In this document: piece after piece, positions 9,880 through 23,045 of the stretch
Layout: each line of letters begins with the position of its first letter
Numbering within the stretch: position 1 is the stretch's first letter
Source: Apus apus
Lineage: Eukaryota > Chordata > Aves > Apodiformes > Apodidae
Assembly: GCF_020740795.1 (NCBI RefSeq)
Contig: NC_067305.1
Span: 2,728,001 to 2,792,000 of the forward strand
DNA: 64,000 bases
Reading direction: 5' to 3'
The notes under the pieces: model-generated
What the model was told of the DNA's origin: nothing
The model's input: only the letters and a program-made list of their open reading frames with translations
Database searches by the model: none
Translations under genes and position numbers: made by a program

Positions 9880-11849
9880 GCTCCAGGGTTTGGGGCAGGG
9901 ATCATGCAGGAGCAGCAGGACACCAGCCTCCAGCCCTGCTGCCTCCTCTCGTAGCCCCCAAATGGCTCCTGCTGTTGAACACAGATGGAGATGTTTGCAC
10001 CTGAAATTAGATTTCCCCCAATCCTTCTAGAGATGAGGTTCATGGCTGGATTATCTTCTCTCCTGGACAGCTCTGGAGCACATGTCCTGCCTTTCCCATT
10101 GGGAGCTCCTGCACCATGTGCTGCAGACACATCCACATTCCTTGGCAGGAATGTTATGGGTGAGTGAATCCCTGTGAAGTCCACATGGCACGAGTGAATC
10201 TGGGTGTGAAGAAAGATGGTTCTACCTCCATAGCAGAGTTTTGTAAGTGCCCATGTCATGTGGAAGCACTAGGATGAAATCCATGCTGAATCCAGGCAGT
10301 GGTGCCCCAGTTCTTGAGGAGTTTCTCTGGGAGTATGTGGTCAAGGTTCTTCAAGGTTAAAGCAAGGCAGAGGGTCCCACTGAATTGAGCCCATAATTAT
10401 TGATGCTCCTTCTTTTGGAGGTGTCACTAGCTAAGATGACAAGAAACATCAGGGGAAGAAGAGAGAGAGGAAGAGGCATGGATGGAATGATTAAAAGCAA
10501 ACAGCCCAGGCATAATAAGCAATTTGCTTGGCTGCCTCTTAGTAATTGTGAGCTTATTCTTTAGTATCAGCTTAAGATCCTATTGCCACCATGACAACCC
10601 TGGAACTATTCTGGATGATTTCTGGCTTAACACACAGCTGATCAAACATTCACCTTCTCTGGGGATTGGTATTAGTTATTGTTCCTTCTTATCTCTAGTG
10701 GAGGGTACCTGGGATGCAGGGAGTTCAGCTGGCTTTGGAAAAACGAACCTCATGCTGACAGGTGATACCCCAACCTGTGGTAGATAAGGCAACGTTTGAG
10801 GAAGAACCTAAACCTTCATGTTTATAAGAATAATTGGGGGTGTAAAGAAAGTTCTGACGTGGCTTTGGGTAGAGGGGTCACCTCTTTGGTGGGCTCCCTT
10901 AGCAGGGTGTGAGGGGTACCAGGCTGAGGAGCTGCCTGACCCCAGCGTGGCCCTGGTGAAATCACACAGGTCCTGTTCTGCTGGTCCATCTGGAGGAGCA
11001 AACACACTGTGTTGTACAAGTCTTGGCCTTGGGCTGGCCTGCCTTTGTGCAGCTGAGCAGGCAGGCAGCAGGACACTTTACAAGAACCTTTGTTAATTGT
11101 ATTTATTTATATTTTTCCTGAGACAGTGCTGCAGTGATCAGAGAAACCAGGGCACTGAAAACTTAATTTGTATTATTCTAAGGCACAGACATCCAGCAGC
11201 CCTACTCTGTGATGCAGCAGTGGCCTGAATCCAGCACTGGTTGAAGGTTATTCCATTCACTTGATTTGGGAAGGTTCTTTATGGTGGTCATTATGCATAT
11301 GTCTTATTTCTAGAATGGCACCTTTTAGAAAACAGTGTTTGAAGGCAGAAATAGTCCAGATGATCTGAGCATGTTGCAGCTGATGATCACTTTTGCACAG
11401 AGGGTATCCTGTGTTTTGTTGCTCCCAGGGCTGGATGCCAACATCGTGGAGCTCTAATCAGCTCATGTGAAAAGGCCCTTTTCTTTCTTCCTTTTCCCTG
11501 CTTGGCTTTCTCCAAGATCTGACCCTGAGCTGAACCAGCACCTGATGATGTGTGGGTTGGATCAGTGCTTCAGGTGGGTTTAATGGCTGGTGTTGGGTAA
11601 TTTCACCAATCTTAAGCATCCTCTCCTCAGTGTGTGAAGGAGGCTATGGGACTGGGTACCAGGCCAGTGACATCCCTGTCCCCATCACCCCATGGCCATG
11701 GTGTATTCACCAGTGTCCAAGGATGGAGCTGAGTCTCCACCTGGACAAACCCAGGCTTTGCTGAAGAGGGTGAAGGCAGCTTGTTCTTCTTGGCCAAACC
11801 TTTCCAATCTGCTGCAACCCAGGCTACAGCTGGAGAAGGGAACCAAAGG

Positions 11850-12470
11850 GGGATCTGGAGGTGGGCTGCATCAAAAGAAGTGTGGCCAGCAGGGCCAGGG
11901 AGGTGATTCTGCCCCTCTACTCTTCTCTGGTCAGACCACACCTGGAGTGCTGTGTACAGCTCTGGTGCCCTCAGCACAAGAAAGATACAGACCTGTTGGA
12001 GAGGGTCCAGAGAAGAGCCACCAAGATGATCCAAGGCCTGGAGCAGCTCTGCTCTGGAGACAGCCTGAGAGAGTTGGGATGTTCAGCCTAGAGAAGAGAA
12101 GGCTCTGAGGAGACCTTAGAGCACCTTCCAGTACTTGAAAGGGGCTCCAGGAAAGCTGGGGAGGGGCTTTTCATCAGAGAAGATAGTGATAGGACAAGGG
12201 GTGATGGTTTTAAACTGAGAGAGAAGAGATTTAGATTAGATATTAGGAAAAAATTCTTCACTCTAAGGGTGGTGAGAAACTGGGATGGGCTGCCCAGGGA
12301 GGTTGTTGATGCCCCATCCCTGGAGGTTTTTAAGGCCAGGTTGGATGAGGTTTTGTACAACCTGATCTAGTGGGAGGTGTCCCTGGTCATGGCAGGGGGT
12401 TGGAACTGGATGATCTTGAAGGTCCCTTCCAACCTTCATGATTCTATGACCCTACAGTTCTATGATTAGG
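11850..12470 (+). mobile_element. CR1 LINE with ORF2 C-terminal remnant
   Basis: The frame at 11861-12091 reads [19 protein letters not shown], then [15 protein letters not shown] and [19 protein letters not shown], the C-terminal end of CR1 ORF2 (reverse transcriptase protein). The 3' end carries GATTCTATGACCC followed by TTCTATGATT. It is 5'-truncated. Confidence 0.92.
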
Positions 12471-14439
12471 TGGACAAAGGGCCCGTCTCAGTGCAGCAAG
12501 ATGTTCGTGGCAAGCAAGGCTGAATCTGCACAGAGCTGGATATTCCACTTGGTTCAGCCAGATCTGGGGCCCTTCTGGCAAGCAGGCAGTAGTCTTGTAT
12601 TTTTGCTTACCCAGATTAAGTTCTTATTTGGACAGTAAAGAGAATCTGTGTGTAGCCTCTGATAAGATTGAAGCTTGCAGAGAGCTGGGAGGAAGCAAGT
12701 TCTGAGATAAGCCCGAGCTCTCCGTGTGCTGTGGGTACTGTGCTCATCAGTGCTGCCACCTCCCTGGCCCCTGCAAGGAAATCTGTCTCCTTTCTCCTCC
12801 CCCAAACTTGTCTTGGAAGGTCCAAATCAAAAAACTCAACTTGAAATCCACTTCTGAGCTGTGAAACATAGGGGTAGTGATGAATAAGTGCACATGGACT
12901 ATCTAATTTATCTTCAGTCCTTGCATTTTAAACAAACTATTTGATCTGTTGTTTAAACCCCTGCCCCTTCTCCCCCAAAAGAAGATGAAATGCAGATCTT
13001 CTCAAATATTCATAACCTTAAATGACCAGTCATGGGAGGAACTTTTTCTTTTAATAGGTACAGCGAAATAATGGTTCCTGGTCACCAAGCTACTCTTCAG
13101 AGCTTTCTTCTTCCTAGCAAATGTTTATCCTTCCTAATATGATAGATGCAACAGAAGACTTGCACCTGCCAGGAAAGTGAAATATCCCTCACCCAGGTCC
13201 TAAAACCCTTGAATAAACAGGGCCTTGCCTGCAGGCTGCCTGTCCTCTGCAGCTGTTGGAACTCAGAATGTAGATTTTTTAAAATCAAATTACATTCCTG
13301 CAAACCAGAAATACAAAATTCACCCTTCTTGGCACCAACTCTGTTCCATTCACTGTCAGGCTGACAACCTGCAACACTCTGCCTTGAGCTGGGCACTGCA
13401 AAGCAAGGGTTCTCCCTGCTCATGGCTCAGGCTGGAGGTCTCTTGGTGTCAATATTTTCCTTTAGGAATTGCATTTATTATGGTCCTTTCCTTAAGATTA
13501 CTCCCAACACTGTGATGAGAGAATATTCACCAGGTAGGAGCCACTGGCAGGCAGGAAGCAGTTAGATGGTTAGAATTGCTGTTTGATGTGCTAATAAATG
13601 GACTTATTTACATTTCTTGCATGCTGCAAACATTAGAGATAATTGCATAAGGTGAGGAGTTGTAAGCCAGATAATTCATGTTTCAAATTCTCCTGGAGCA
13701 GCAAAAGTTTCTTACCACTCTTGGTTTCCACAGTTTCATTCTTCCCAATTTAGATGCTGGTCAGAAGTTTAAAAATCTTTAAAAAAACAAACAAACAAAT
13801 AAACAATAAACCAACCAAAAAAAACCCAACCTGTTTTTATATAAAAAGCACAGTCAACATTTGTGTAACATGTAAGAAACTGTGTTCCTGGAGGTTTTCC
13901 TGCCTCCTGGAATTTTGGGTCAGTTCGTTGTTTACTCGTTCTCGAGGTGGAGGCTCTAGGTAGACAGAACTTCTTTCCAACTCATCATCTACAAGAAGTT
14001 CAAACCCATGGATGTTTGGGCTGTGACAGTGCCAGGAAACCCCAACATACCCTGATCATCCTTTTTCCTGGCTCATTGTAGCAGGGCCTGGTCTCTGCCC
14101 CAAAGTGCTCACTGTGCTTTCATGGGACGGGCAGAGCAAGGGTTGTCTTACAACAGAGATGGGGGTGAATTATTTGGTGCTGGCAGCGTGTTTTTGTCAT
14201 CACAGCAGCCTCCTCTGCAGTCCCCAACTAAGACATTCCAGTCTGGTGCCTCAGCAGCTGCTGCTGCAGCACATCCATCATCTCCAGGCCTTGGGAAGGG
14301 CCGTGGCCACAGGCAACTGTTCCTGGGAAGAGCCTGACGTGCCTTCAACTGAGGGATCTTCAGGCTATTTGATCCATAACCCTTTTGGAGGTCAACTTCA
14401 CTGAGAGCAAACACCCTCCTGTGCCTTCATGGAGGAACC

Positions 14440-14514
14440 TATCATGTTTCAAGCTGAAATAGGGGAGGTTTAGATGAGATAGGAGGAAGAGTTCTTCACT
14501 CTGAGGGTGGTGAG
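14440..14514 (+). mobile_element. CR1 internal fragment
   Basis: A GAGGTTTAGATGAGATAGGA stretch through TTCTTCACTCTGAGGGTGGT matches the CR1 3' region. It stops where the inverted duplication arm begins. Confidence 0.75.
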
Positions 14515-15026
14515 ACACCATCCTCTTCCCTGAGTCTGCACTTTGGGTGCTCAGGCAAAAAACTCTCCACAGAAAGAACACACATTGTTCAGCTGAGCAT
14601 TCACATCAGGTTTGGGTTTTTTCCCTCCCACAATCACTATATGCCAAGAAAGTCAGGCTGCTCAACCCCAGCACTGACCCAGAGCTGCAGGGGGACCTGA
14701 CAAGGGTATGATTCAAGAAGTGGACTCAAAGGGACCTTGGACAAGGGCAGGAGGGAGAGGACAAGGGGGGATGGATGAAAACTGGCAGAGGGAGATTGAG
14801 GTGAGACATGAGGAGGGAATTCTGGAGTGTGAGGGTGGTGAGAGCCTGGCCCAGGCTGCCCAGGGAAGCTGTGGCTGCCCCATCCCTGGCAGTGTTGAAG
14901 GGCAGGTTGGATGGGGCTTGGAGCAGCCTGGGCTGGTGGGAGGTGTCCCTGCCCATGCAGGGGGGGTGGGACTGGATGAGCTTTGAGGTCCTTCCAACCC
15001 AAACCAGTCTGTGGTTCTGTGATTGG
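14515..15026 (+). repeat. Inverted duplication, left arm
   Basis: This arm of about 510 bases reappears in reverse complement at 16846-17354. Its first 220 bases are non-CR1 sequence (for example CATCAGGTTTGGG and CAATCACTATATGCCAAG), and the rest is a CR1 3' end truncated at the same point in both arms. The shared non-CR1 flank shows that a larger segment was duplicated rather than CR1 inserting twice. Confidence 0.88.
14737..15026 (+). mobile_element. CR1 LINE inside left inverted arm
   Basis: CR1 3' end from GGACAAGGGCAGG to GTCTGTGGTTCTGTGATT. It is truncated within the G-rich block. Confidence 0.9.
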
Positions 15027-15548
15027 TGCTTAATAAAGTACAAACTCTTAATTTATAGAGTTGATTTTGGGAAACTGGTATTGAGATAGGGAACAGGGTG
15101 TGAGGACAGGGCACACCCAGTGTGACCAGGCAGCCCCAATCTCTTTATTCCCTCTATCCATTGTCCTGGTGGATGAGAGCTGGGCTGGGCAGTGGGTTGC
15201 AAGGCAGGTCTCTCCTAAATTCAAACTGTGGACCAGGGACTTTTCCACATCTTTTTCATGGATTCAATCAGTAGGAAAACATGATCTGCCTTGTTGTCAT
15301 ATTCAGGAATATTGAAGTCCTCTGTAGGGAAGCATGCTTTGTCCTCAGCCCCACAGGTGCTGTGCAAGCTCAGTCTTCTTCTCTCATTTGTAAAAAGCAC
15401 TAATTAGCACTTGGTGGGAACTGAAAGGAGACATTTTAATACCAAAACACCTGAGGGTGTGTCTGTCATAATCAATCTTGTGTGTGTTTCTGCAGGCCCT
15501 GGGGCTGTATCTGTAGCTGTGTATGTGGAGGGACAGGTAGATTTTATT

Positions 15549-15660
15549 TTTTATTGATATATATATACACTATATATATATATACACACACACACCCATA
15601 TATATATATATAAAAACATATATTAAAAATATTTCTGTATATGTACATATATATACATTA
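15549..15660. repeat. (TA)n/(CA)n microsatellite
   Basis: Alternating TA runs are broken by short ACAC stretches. The region is AT-rich and non-coding. Confidence 0.9.
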
Positions 15661-16845
15661 GGATGGAGTGTAGTTCCAAGAAGACATCATGGCTGAAGGA
15701 TGTTTATTCCACGTTTCTGCTGCACCTTCTGCCTCTAAACCCCTTGTCCTTGCTGGGGTTTCTGTGGGTGCAGCCACCTTAAACCCTCCTGTGGGTCTGT
15801 GCTCTGGGGCATAAACCAGTCTCTGAGCAGGTCCCTTCCTTTTCTGATCCAGCTGCCACATCTTTTGGTACTTCTGAGTCTGGGAAACCCTGCTTGATTT
15901 GCTTTCTGCTTTCATTTCCATCTTCCATTAAGGAAAAATTCAATACCTGCCTTTTTCCAGAGACCAGAAAGTTGAGCTGGGAGGCTTGTAAGGATTACTA
16001 TTTGAAATCCTGAGGTGATTGCTGCTTTATTCACTGCTCCAAATCACGTGCATTTTTGGGATGGTGTCATTTATTGCTCTGCTTCATGCCCTCTTGGAAT
16101 ACTTTGTGTAGGAGCACTTGCCTTTTACCCTCTGGACACTGAAAAACAAGGACAACCAAAATGAACCAACCCCTGGAGAAATGATTTAATGGGAGAAATT
16201 CTTTTGAGGGAAAAGAATGATGGTGGAATTTCTTGCTGAAGTGACTCCAGTGTCATTCTTCAGGCTGTTTTAAGGTCCCAATAAACACACACGTAGAGTG
16301 CTCTGAAAAAGGGAATTTTGGAAGAAAAATCTTGGGAAGATGGACTGTAGATGAGCTGAACTTTGTTGTTCCACATTGCTGTGTTTGCACTACCTGGTGT
16401 GAAACACAGAATAGTTTCAGTGACACTCCCTCTCTTTGCACATTTGAAGAGAAAATTTGGGTTATGGATTGAATTTTTCCAGCTGTGTTCTAACCTCATG
16501 TCCTTAAAACTCCAGCAAAAACATGCCCACAAATAACTAAATTAATACATCATACATTGCAATTCTTATTCATGTTCCCCCAAGAATTACTCAATACTTC
16601 AGTGATGAGTCTTTTATTAGTGTAACATGAAGGAATTTTTTATGATAGCTTAAAATTTGGCAGCTACTTTGTTGAATTGATATTATGATATTGGACAAGA
16701 AGGTATTCCACAGGAAATATTTTGAATGCATCTCTTGATTTCTGGCTGCTTTCTTCATATATACAGCTTGAATGACATGATCAGACAGAATATTATGCAA
16801 TATTTCTGCTGGAGAAAAGAAAATTGTCTATGGGTGAATTTATCA

Positions 16846-17130
16846 TAGAATCATTGAATGGTTTGGGTTGGAAGGGACCTTCAAGATCATCTAGATCCAA
16901 CCCCCTGCACGGGCAGGGACACCTCCCACCAGCCCAGGTTGCTCCAAGCCCCATCCAACCTGCCCTTCAACACTGCCAGGGATGGGGCAGCCACAGCTTC
17001 CCTGGGCAACCTGGGCCAGGCTCTCCCCACCCTCACACTCCAGAATTCCCTCCTCATGTCTCCCCTCAATCTCCCTCTTCCAGTTTTCATCCATCCCCCC
17101 TTGTCCTCTCCCTCCTGCCCTTGTCCAAGG
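16846..17130 (-). mobile_element. CR1 LINE inside right inverted arm
   Basis: Same truncation point as the copy at 14737, in reverse orientation. The 3' end is ATAGAATCATTGAATGG on the plus strand. Confidence 0.9.
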
Positions 17131-17354
17131 TCCCTTCTTTGAGTCCACTTCTTGAATCATACCCTTGTCAGGTCCCCCTGCAGCTCTGGGTCAGTGCTGG
17201 GGTTGAGCTGCCTGACTTTCTTGGCATATAGTGATTGTGGGAGGGGAAAAAACCAAACCTGATGTGAATGCTCAGCTGAACAATGTGTGTTCTTTCTGTG
17301 GAGACTTTTTTGCCTGAGCACCCAAAGTGCAGGCTCAGGGAAGATGATGGTGTT
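16846..17354 (-). repeat. Inverted duplication, right arm
   Basis: Reverse complement of 14515-15026 with scattered substitutions and small indels; identity looks to be roughly 95% by eye. About 1.8 kb of AT-rich DNA separates the arms. Confidence 0.88.
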
Positions 17355-19451
17355 GCCTTTTTTTTTCCTCCCTCTGCAGAAAGCAGAACTTCTCCGCTTT
17401 GAAAACAAATGTCACAGATGATCTCTGGAAACTGTTGTTAATGTCTTGATTGTGTGGACTCCTCTGACCTTTACTGCTGACCTAAACCCATTCACTTTTG
17501 AGCTACAAGTTGCTAAATAAGAACAGAAACTGACCCTTCTGTTTTGGAAACCTGGAAATTCAGGATTAACAAAATCTACTTTGTTGCCTTTGAAACAGGC
17601 AGATGTGATCAGTTAACATAAAATTTGCTCAAGTTTATTTTGACTGAAGTCTGATGTCAAGTAGCATCCTAGGAAAATATTTAAGAATAAAAAATACCAG
17701 ATTGCTGACTTACAACTCTGTTGCTGTTGGGTTAAACTAACTATGGTTATAAAATCCCTGGTATTGGCAAAGGTTCTGTTAACAGAACTGTAAGTGTTTG
17801 GATATAGTGTTTTAAACCAGTTGGGTTTTCTGCTGTTAATGGAAAGCATGTTTTGACATCTTCCCCTTAGCTCCCTGACTAAACTGTCTGGATTTGGAAT
17901 TCCATCTGGCTGCACTGAGGAAACTCTTCCCTCTCTTCCCCACCCAAATGGCTTCTCAGGGCATAAAACCATTGAAAAGGTTAACTGGTTTTTTCAGGGA
18001 ACAGATCATTCTGCTTTTATTATTGGCACTGGAGTGGCCTTGACTGGCTACCTGCTGCACTGGGGCTCTCTCGAGGTGTTGGAAGCTTTTTTAAAATGCT
18101 TAGAGTTGCTTAGGCTTGTAAATAACCTACAGATCATAGCCCAGGAGAGACCTTTGAGTCAGGGGGTAGGAAAGGGTCGAGTGTGGGTGTTGGAGAAACC
18201 CCAGAGCAATATTTCAAGTATCAGAAAAAACAGAGGTTTCATTTGGCTGTGCCAAAACCCATCCATAATTAATGCATCCTTTTTCCCCTTTAAAATGTCT
18301 TCCTCCCCCCCCTTCTTTGTCTTTTGGATCCAATAGGAGATTTACTACCCTGTGGAACAGGGAGATGAGTGTTAACCTGTGACTTCTGGCTTTCTTTTTT
18401 AAAGGCAGATTTATGCAATTCAGTCAATGAAAGGGAAACTACCAGAGAGCAGTAATTGGGTTGATAGCTAAACAATTGATTATTTCAAAAGGAAAAAGTG
18501 AATCCCCAGGAAGAGCTGAATGCTGACTGATTCCCCTGCTGCTTTTGAAGCTGCACAGCTCAGACAGGAGAATCAGGTGAGGTGATTTAATCAAGACATC
18601 TGTGCAATCTCCCTCATGGAAAAGAATCCCTTGAAAGCTTCGTAGCCCACACAGAGGAGCAGGGTCTTGGCTTTTAATGTCTCAGCCTCATCTTCCTCAG
18701 CTTCCCATAATGACAAACCTTCATTGTTCTTTGCAGCAGAATAAGGGGGAAAGTTGCTGATGGTTCAGAGCAATTCAGTGTTCCTTGGGCTGTGTTTCTG
18801 GCAAAAAAATAAATAAAATAGAATGGGTTGATGCTTTAGATAGTTCTGGAAAATGCTTAAAATGGGAGGCAGTGTTGCACTGGTGCTGCTGGAAACACAA
18901 GTTTCCAGGTGCTACAGCTCAGACAACATCCTCACACCTCCATAGTTGTTCCAGAAAGAAAACACCTGCTCCTGGGTTTTCCAGCTCTGTTACAGAAAAG
19001 CTCAAGGCAGTGGTGGTTTCTCTGTAGGGGAACAGTAACAAGTGTTGTTAATCCTTGCAATGTTAATTAGGCTCTTGGGGAGAATTTGCAGACCTCTGGG
19101 TGGCCAAGGGAGTTGCACCATCCTGCAGGAACCTGGTAGCAGAGGCCTGATCCCACCACCCATTCCTATGAGTTAAGAATTAAATCCGTGCCTCTCTGAG
19201 TGTGGAGAGGCCTTGTGCCTGCAGGTCAGCACAGGGAGATGGATGAGAGCTTGGTGGGAGATGGTTTGGGGATGAAGTGGACAGGAGTGACCCCCTTCCC
19301 AGGCTGGCTTGTCTCTTGTCATTTAAACTCTGCCTGAGCAAACATGTGGGACAGGCTGTTGGAAAATCTGTGATAAAAAGGGTGAGCAGGGGTCCCCATT
19401 GCTGAGCCTGGTGGTTCCTCCCTTTGTCGGGTCAATCCACTGTTCTATGAC

Positions 19452-19935
19452 ATCTCCAGGACATGGAGCTCCTGGAGAGAGTCCAGAGGAGGCCACAGAA
19501 ATGATCCAAGGGCTGGAGCAGCTCTGCTCTGGAGCCAGGCTGGGAGAGTTGGGGTGTTCAGCCTGGAGAAGAGAAGGCTCCAGGGAGACCTTAGAGCAGC
19601 TTCCAGTGCCTGAAGGGGCTCCAGGAAAGCTGGGGAGGGACTTGGGACAAGGGCAGGGAGGGAGAGGACAAGGGGGGATGGATGAAAACTGGCAGAGGGA
19701 GATTGAGGTGAGACATGAGGAGGGAATTCTTTGTTGTGAGGGTGGTGAGAGCCTGGCCCAGGTTGCCCAGGGAAGCTGTGGCTGCCCCATCCCTGGCAGT
19801 GTTGAAGGGCAGGTTGGATGGGGCTTGGAGCAGCCTGGGCTGGTGGGAGGTGTCCCTGCCCATGCAGGGGGTTAGAACTAGATGGTCTTGAAGGTCCCTT
19901 CCAGCCTTCACCATTCCATGATTCTGTGATGCTCT
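19452..19935 (+). mobile_element. CR1 LINE, 3' fragment
   Basis: Runs from CATGGAGCTCCTGGAGAGAG to CCATGATTCTGTGAT and includes the complete G-rich block (19632-19678). Very similar to the copy 1.3 kb downstream. Confidence 0.92.
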
Positions 19936-20689
19936 GGTTCTATTTGCTTTGCTGATTATTTGGCCTTAGGAGGGTTGTTACTTTGTTCTCAGCAGCTGAT
20001 GGCTTTCTGTTCTAGAAGAGATGGATTTGTTTTTTCCATCCCTGAATAATTTAGATGCTATTGATAGCTTAAAAATATTCTTTTGCAGAGAAACTGGGTG
20101 CTTGTGTTAGACTGCAAATGAATTCTGTATTTCCACCAGCAAATTACAGAGCTGCTGCATGAAGTTTACTGTTACAGAGCTTTAGGGGCTCCAATTTAGT
20201 TTTCATTTAATCAATTTATTTTGTGGAGGAAAAATTCTATCAACTCTGGCAGCCCTTTTAATAGGTGTGTTTCAGAAATGAAATCATGTCTGATTCTGGT
20301 TCCAAATGTGCTGTGAGATTAGTGTTAGAAAAACCCCACAACAAGCAAAACCCCACAATTATTGCTTCTCTTAATTGCAAAAGGAGCAAAGTTCTTATGT
20401 ATCAAGAGATTTGTTTTAATTTTGAAAGGTTTTGGCATCCTCAGCTGGAACCCACTATTGTTGCTTGTGAGTGCAGCCCCAACCCAGGAAATGTCTCATA
20501 ATTTGAGAAACAAGTATTTTCTGGTTGGCCTGTGTGATAGAAAATATTTAGCCTGAAAACTTGAATTAAGATGGTGGAACAAATCAATAGGATGGTCTCA
20601 GCTGAGGCAAATCTTAATTAGTCTGGAGCATGATAGTGGTGGTGGGATAGGGTTGGTGCCCTTCTCCTCCCTGAAAGGGTGAAGGTGTA

Positions 20690-21250
20690 GGGGAGGAGGG
20701 GGTTCTCCCCTTCTGCTCTGGTGAGACCCCACCTGGAGCTTGTGTCCAGTTCTGGAGCCCCCAACATAAGAAGGACACGGAGCTCCTGGAGAGAGTCCAG
20801 AGGAGGCCACAGAGATGATCCAAGGGCTGGAGCATCCAGAGCTCTGCTCTGGAGCCAGGCTGGGAGAGTTGGGGTGTTCAGCCTGGAGAAGAGAAGGCTC
20901 CAGGGAGACCTTAGAGCAGCTTCCAGTGCCTGAAGGGGCTCCAGGAAAGCTGGGGAGGGACTTGGGACAAGGGCAGGGAGGGAGAGGACAAGGGAGGATG
21001 GATGAAAACTGGCAGAGGGAGATTGAGGTGAGACATGAGGAGGGAATTCTGGAGTGTGAGGGTGGTGAGAGCCTGGCCCAGGTTGCCCAGGGAAGCTGTG
21101 GCTGCCCCATCCCTGGCAGTGTTGAAGGGCAGGTTGGATGGGGCTTGGAGCAGCCTGGGCTGGTGGGAGGTGTCCCTGCCCATGCAGAGGGTTGGGACTG
21201 GATGATCTTTATGGTCCCTTCACACTGAAACCATCCCATGAGTGTGTGAA
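20690..21250 (+). mobile_element. CR1 LINE, 3' fragment
   Basis: Contains the ORF2 end (GAGACCCCACCTGGAGCTTG region), the G-rich block and a decayed 3' end near 21240. Same orientation as the copy at 19452. Confidence 0.92.
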
Positions 21251-22462
21251 GGTGTCCAGCATGCCTGATGTTCTCCTTGCTCACTAGCTGGTGTCTTAGC
21301 CTAAGTTTCCCGTTGCTCAGCAGCTTGGGTTGGAACTGCAGCGGGGCCATCCTCATCTGCAGAGAGGATCTTCTGCCAGCAGGACCTGCTCTGAGCCTGG
21401 TCTCCCTCCCAGGCTCTAGAGGTATGTGGAGTCTCCTCTCAGCTCCAGATCTGGGCCTTCCTGCTGTTGCTCAGTTTGCAAGTGGAGGCATTCTTAGCAT
21501 TCCTTCCAGTCTGCACCGGAGCTACACAACATCTAATGACACTTCTGCACACCAGCCTGCCAGCCAATTAACATGAGAATGCATCTTAAAGCTTTGTAAT
21601 TACTCCAACCTGTCATTGGGCTGGAAGAGTCCTGGGCTCTGCCTGGCAGCCTTTCCTCCCAGGGCAGCCCCTTTCTCCTTCTGCCTTTGGAGTCTTCCTG
21701 CAGGTGAAGTAATTGTTTTCCTGAGGCCTTCTTGTCCTTAGCAGCACATTTCTCCTCTTTCTTAAGGGTTTTTCTGTTAATTACTTTGGGTCCAGGAGTG
21801 CCACCAAAGGTTGGGACCAGGCTCTGAAGGGGAGTGGAACATGTTGCTGCGTTTCTCTGCTGACCTGAAGTGTTCCTGCCACTTGTAAACACCCAGGGCT
21901 GCTGCTGCTTTCTTTGGCCTGCCCCAATTTTGATTCTTGTTTCTACAGAAGCTGCTGGAAGAGGTGCCTTTGGCAAAGGTGGGAACTGGCCTTGCAGGAC
22001 TGGTTCCCTGGAGGGAGGGACAGGGGCCCTGCCCACTGTAGCCTCCCAAATTCTACCTTAGTTTACCCTTGGGCAGGGCAAGGGGCATCCTTTCTGTTCC
22101 CTTCTGCTTTACACCTTTGTGGCTCTTCCTGGCAAAATCAAGGGTTTTATTACCACAGGAAAGGTACAAGCTCCAGAGGGGGATGCCTGGAAGGGGGATG
22201 CCTGGCACCATTCCAGGGCTGGACCCAGCAGGAGCAGTGGGGGTGTTTGCATCCTTCCCCCTCTGGGCACCCGACTTCAAGCAGGATTTTCAGCTCCCTG
22301 CCCAGGCAGCTCAGAGTCAGTTCCCTCCAGAGGTTGGCTCAGAGGAGCTGCATCTCCTGCTGTACCAAAAATTAAGGCTTCAGCCACTAATGAGGGTACT
22401 TAGGGTCCGTGAGTGATGCTGGGTGCTGTAAATCCTGTGCATCCCTTAGCACCTGCATTGAG

Positions 22463-23045
22463 AGCATCACGGAGTGGTGGGGGTTGGAAGGGACCTCTGG
22501 AGATCACAGAGTCCAACTCTCCTGCTTGAGCAGGATCACCTGGGGCAGGTCACACAGAAAGGCATCCAGATGGGTCCTGAAAGTCTCCAGAGAAGGAGCC
22601 TCCACAGCCTCTCTGGGCAGCCTGTCCCAGGGCTCTGTCACCCTCACAGCAAAGAAGTTCTTCCTCATGTTGAGGTGGAACTTCCCATGTTCCAGTTTGT
22701 GCCCATTGCCCCTTGTCCTCTCACAGGGCACCACTGAGAAGGGTCTGGCCCCCTCCTCTTGACACCCACCCTTCAGATATTCATAAACATCAATGAGATC
22801 CCCTCTCAGTCTTGTCTTCTCCAGACTGAGCAGCCCCAGCTCTCTCAGCTTCATCAGACAGATGTTCCTTCATCATCCCTGTAGCCTCCATGTGACTCTC
22901 TCTGGTCCATCCCTGTCCCTCTTGAACTGGGGAGCCCAGAACTGGACACAAACTCCAGATGTGGCCTCACCAGGGCAGAGTAGAGGGGCAGGAGAACCTC
23001 CCTGACCTGCTGGACACTCTTCTCAATGCTCCTCTGTTGATATCC
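22463..23045 (-). mobile_element. CR1 LINE, second subfamily, intact C-terminal frame
   Basis: The minus-strand frame at 22504-22854 reads [19 protein letters not shown], then [20 protein letters not shown] and [20 protein letters not shown], an undisturbed CR1 ORF2 C-terminus. It is nearly identical to the copy at 58671-59343. Confidence 0.92.

Noticed and set aside
19399..19875. 158-codon frame and many similar frames repeated through the window
   Set aside because: They are alternate-frame translations of the CR1 3' region and recur wherever that repeat is present; not host genes.
20598..21356. 252-codon minus-strand frame
   Set aside because: Antisense reading of a CR1 copy and its flanks.
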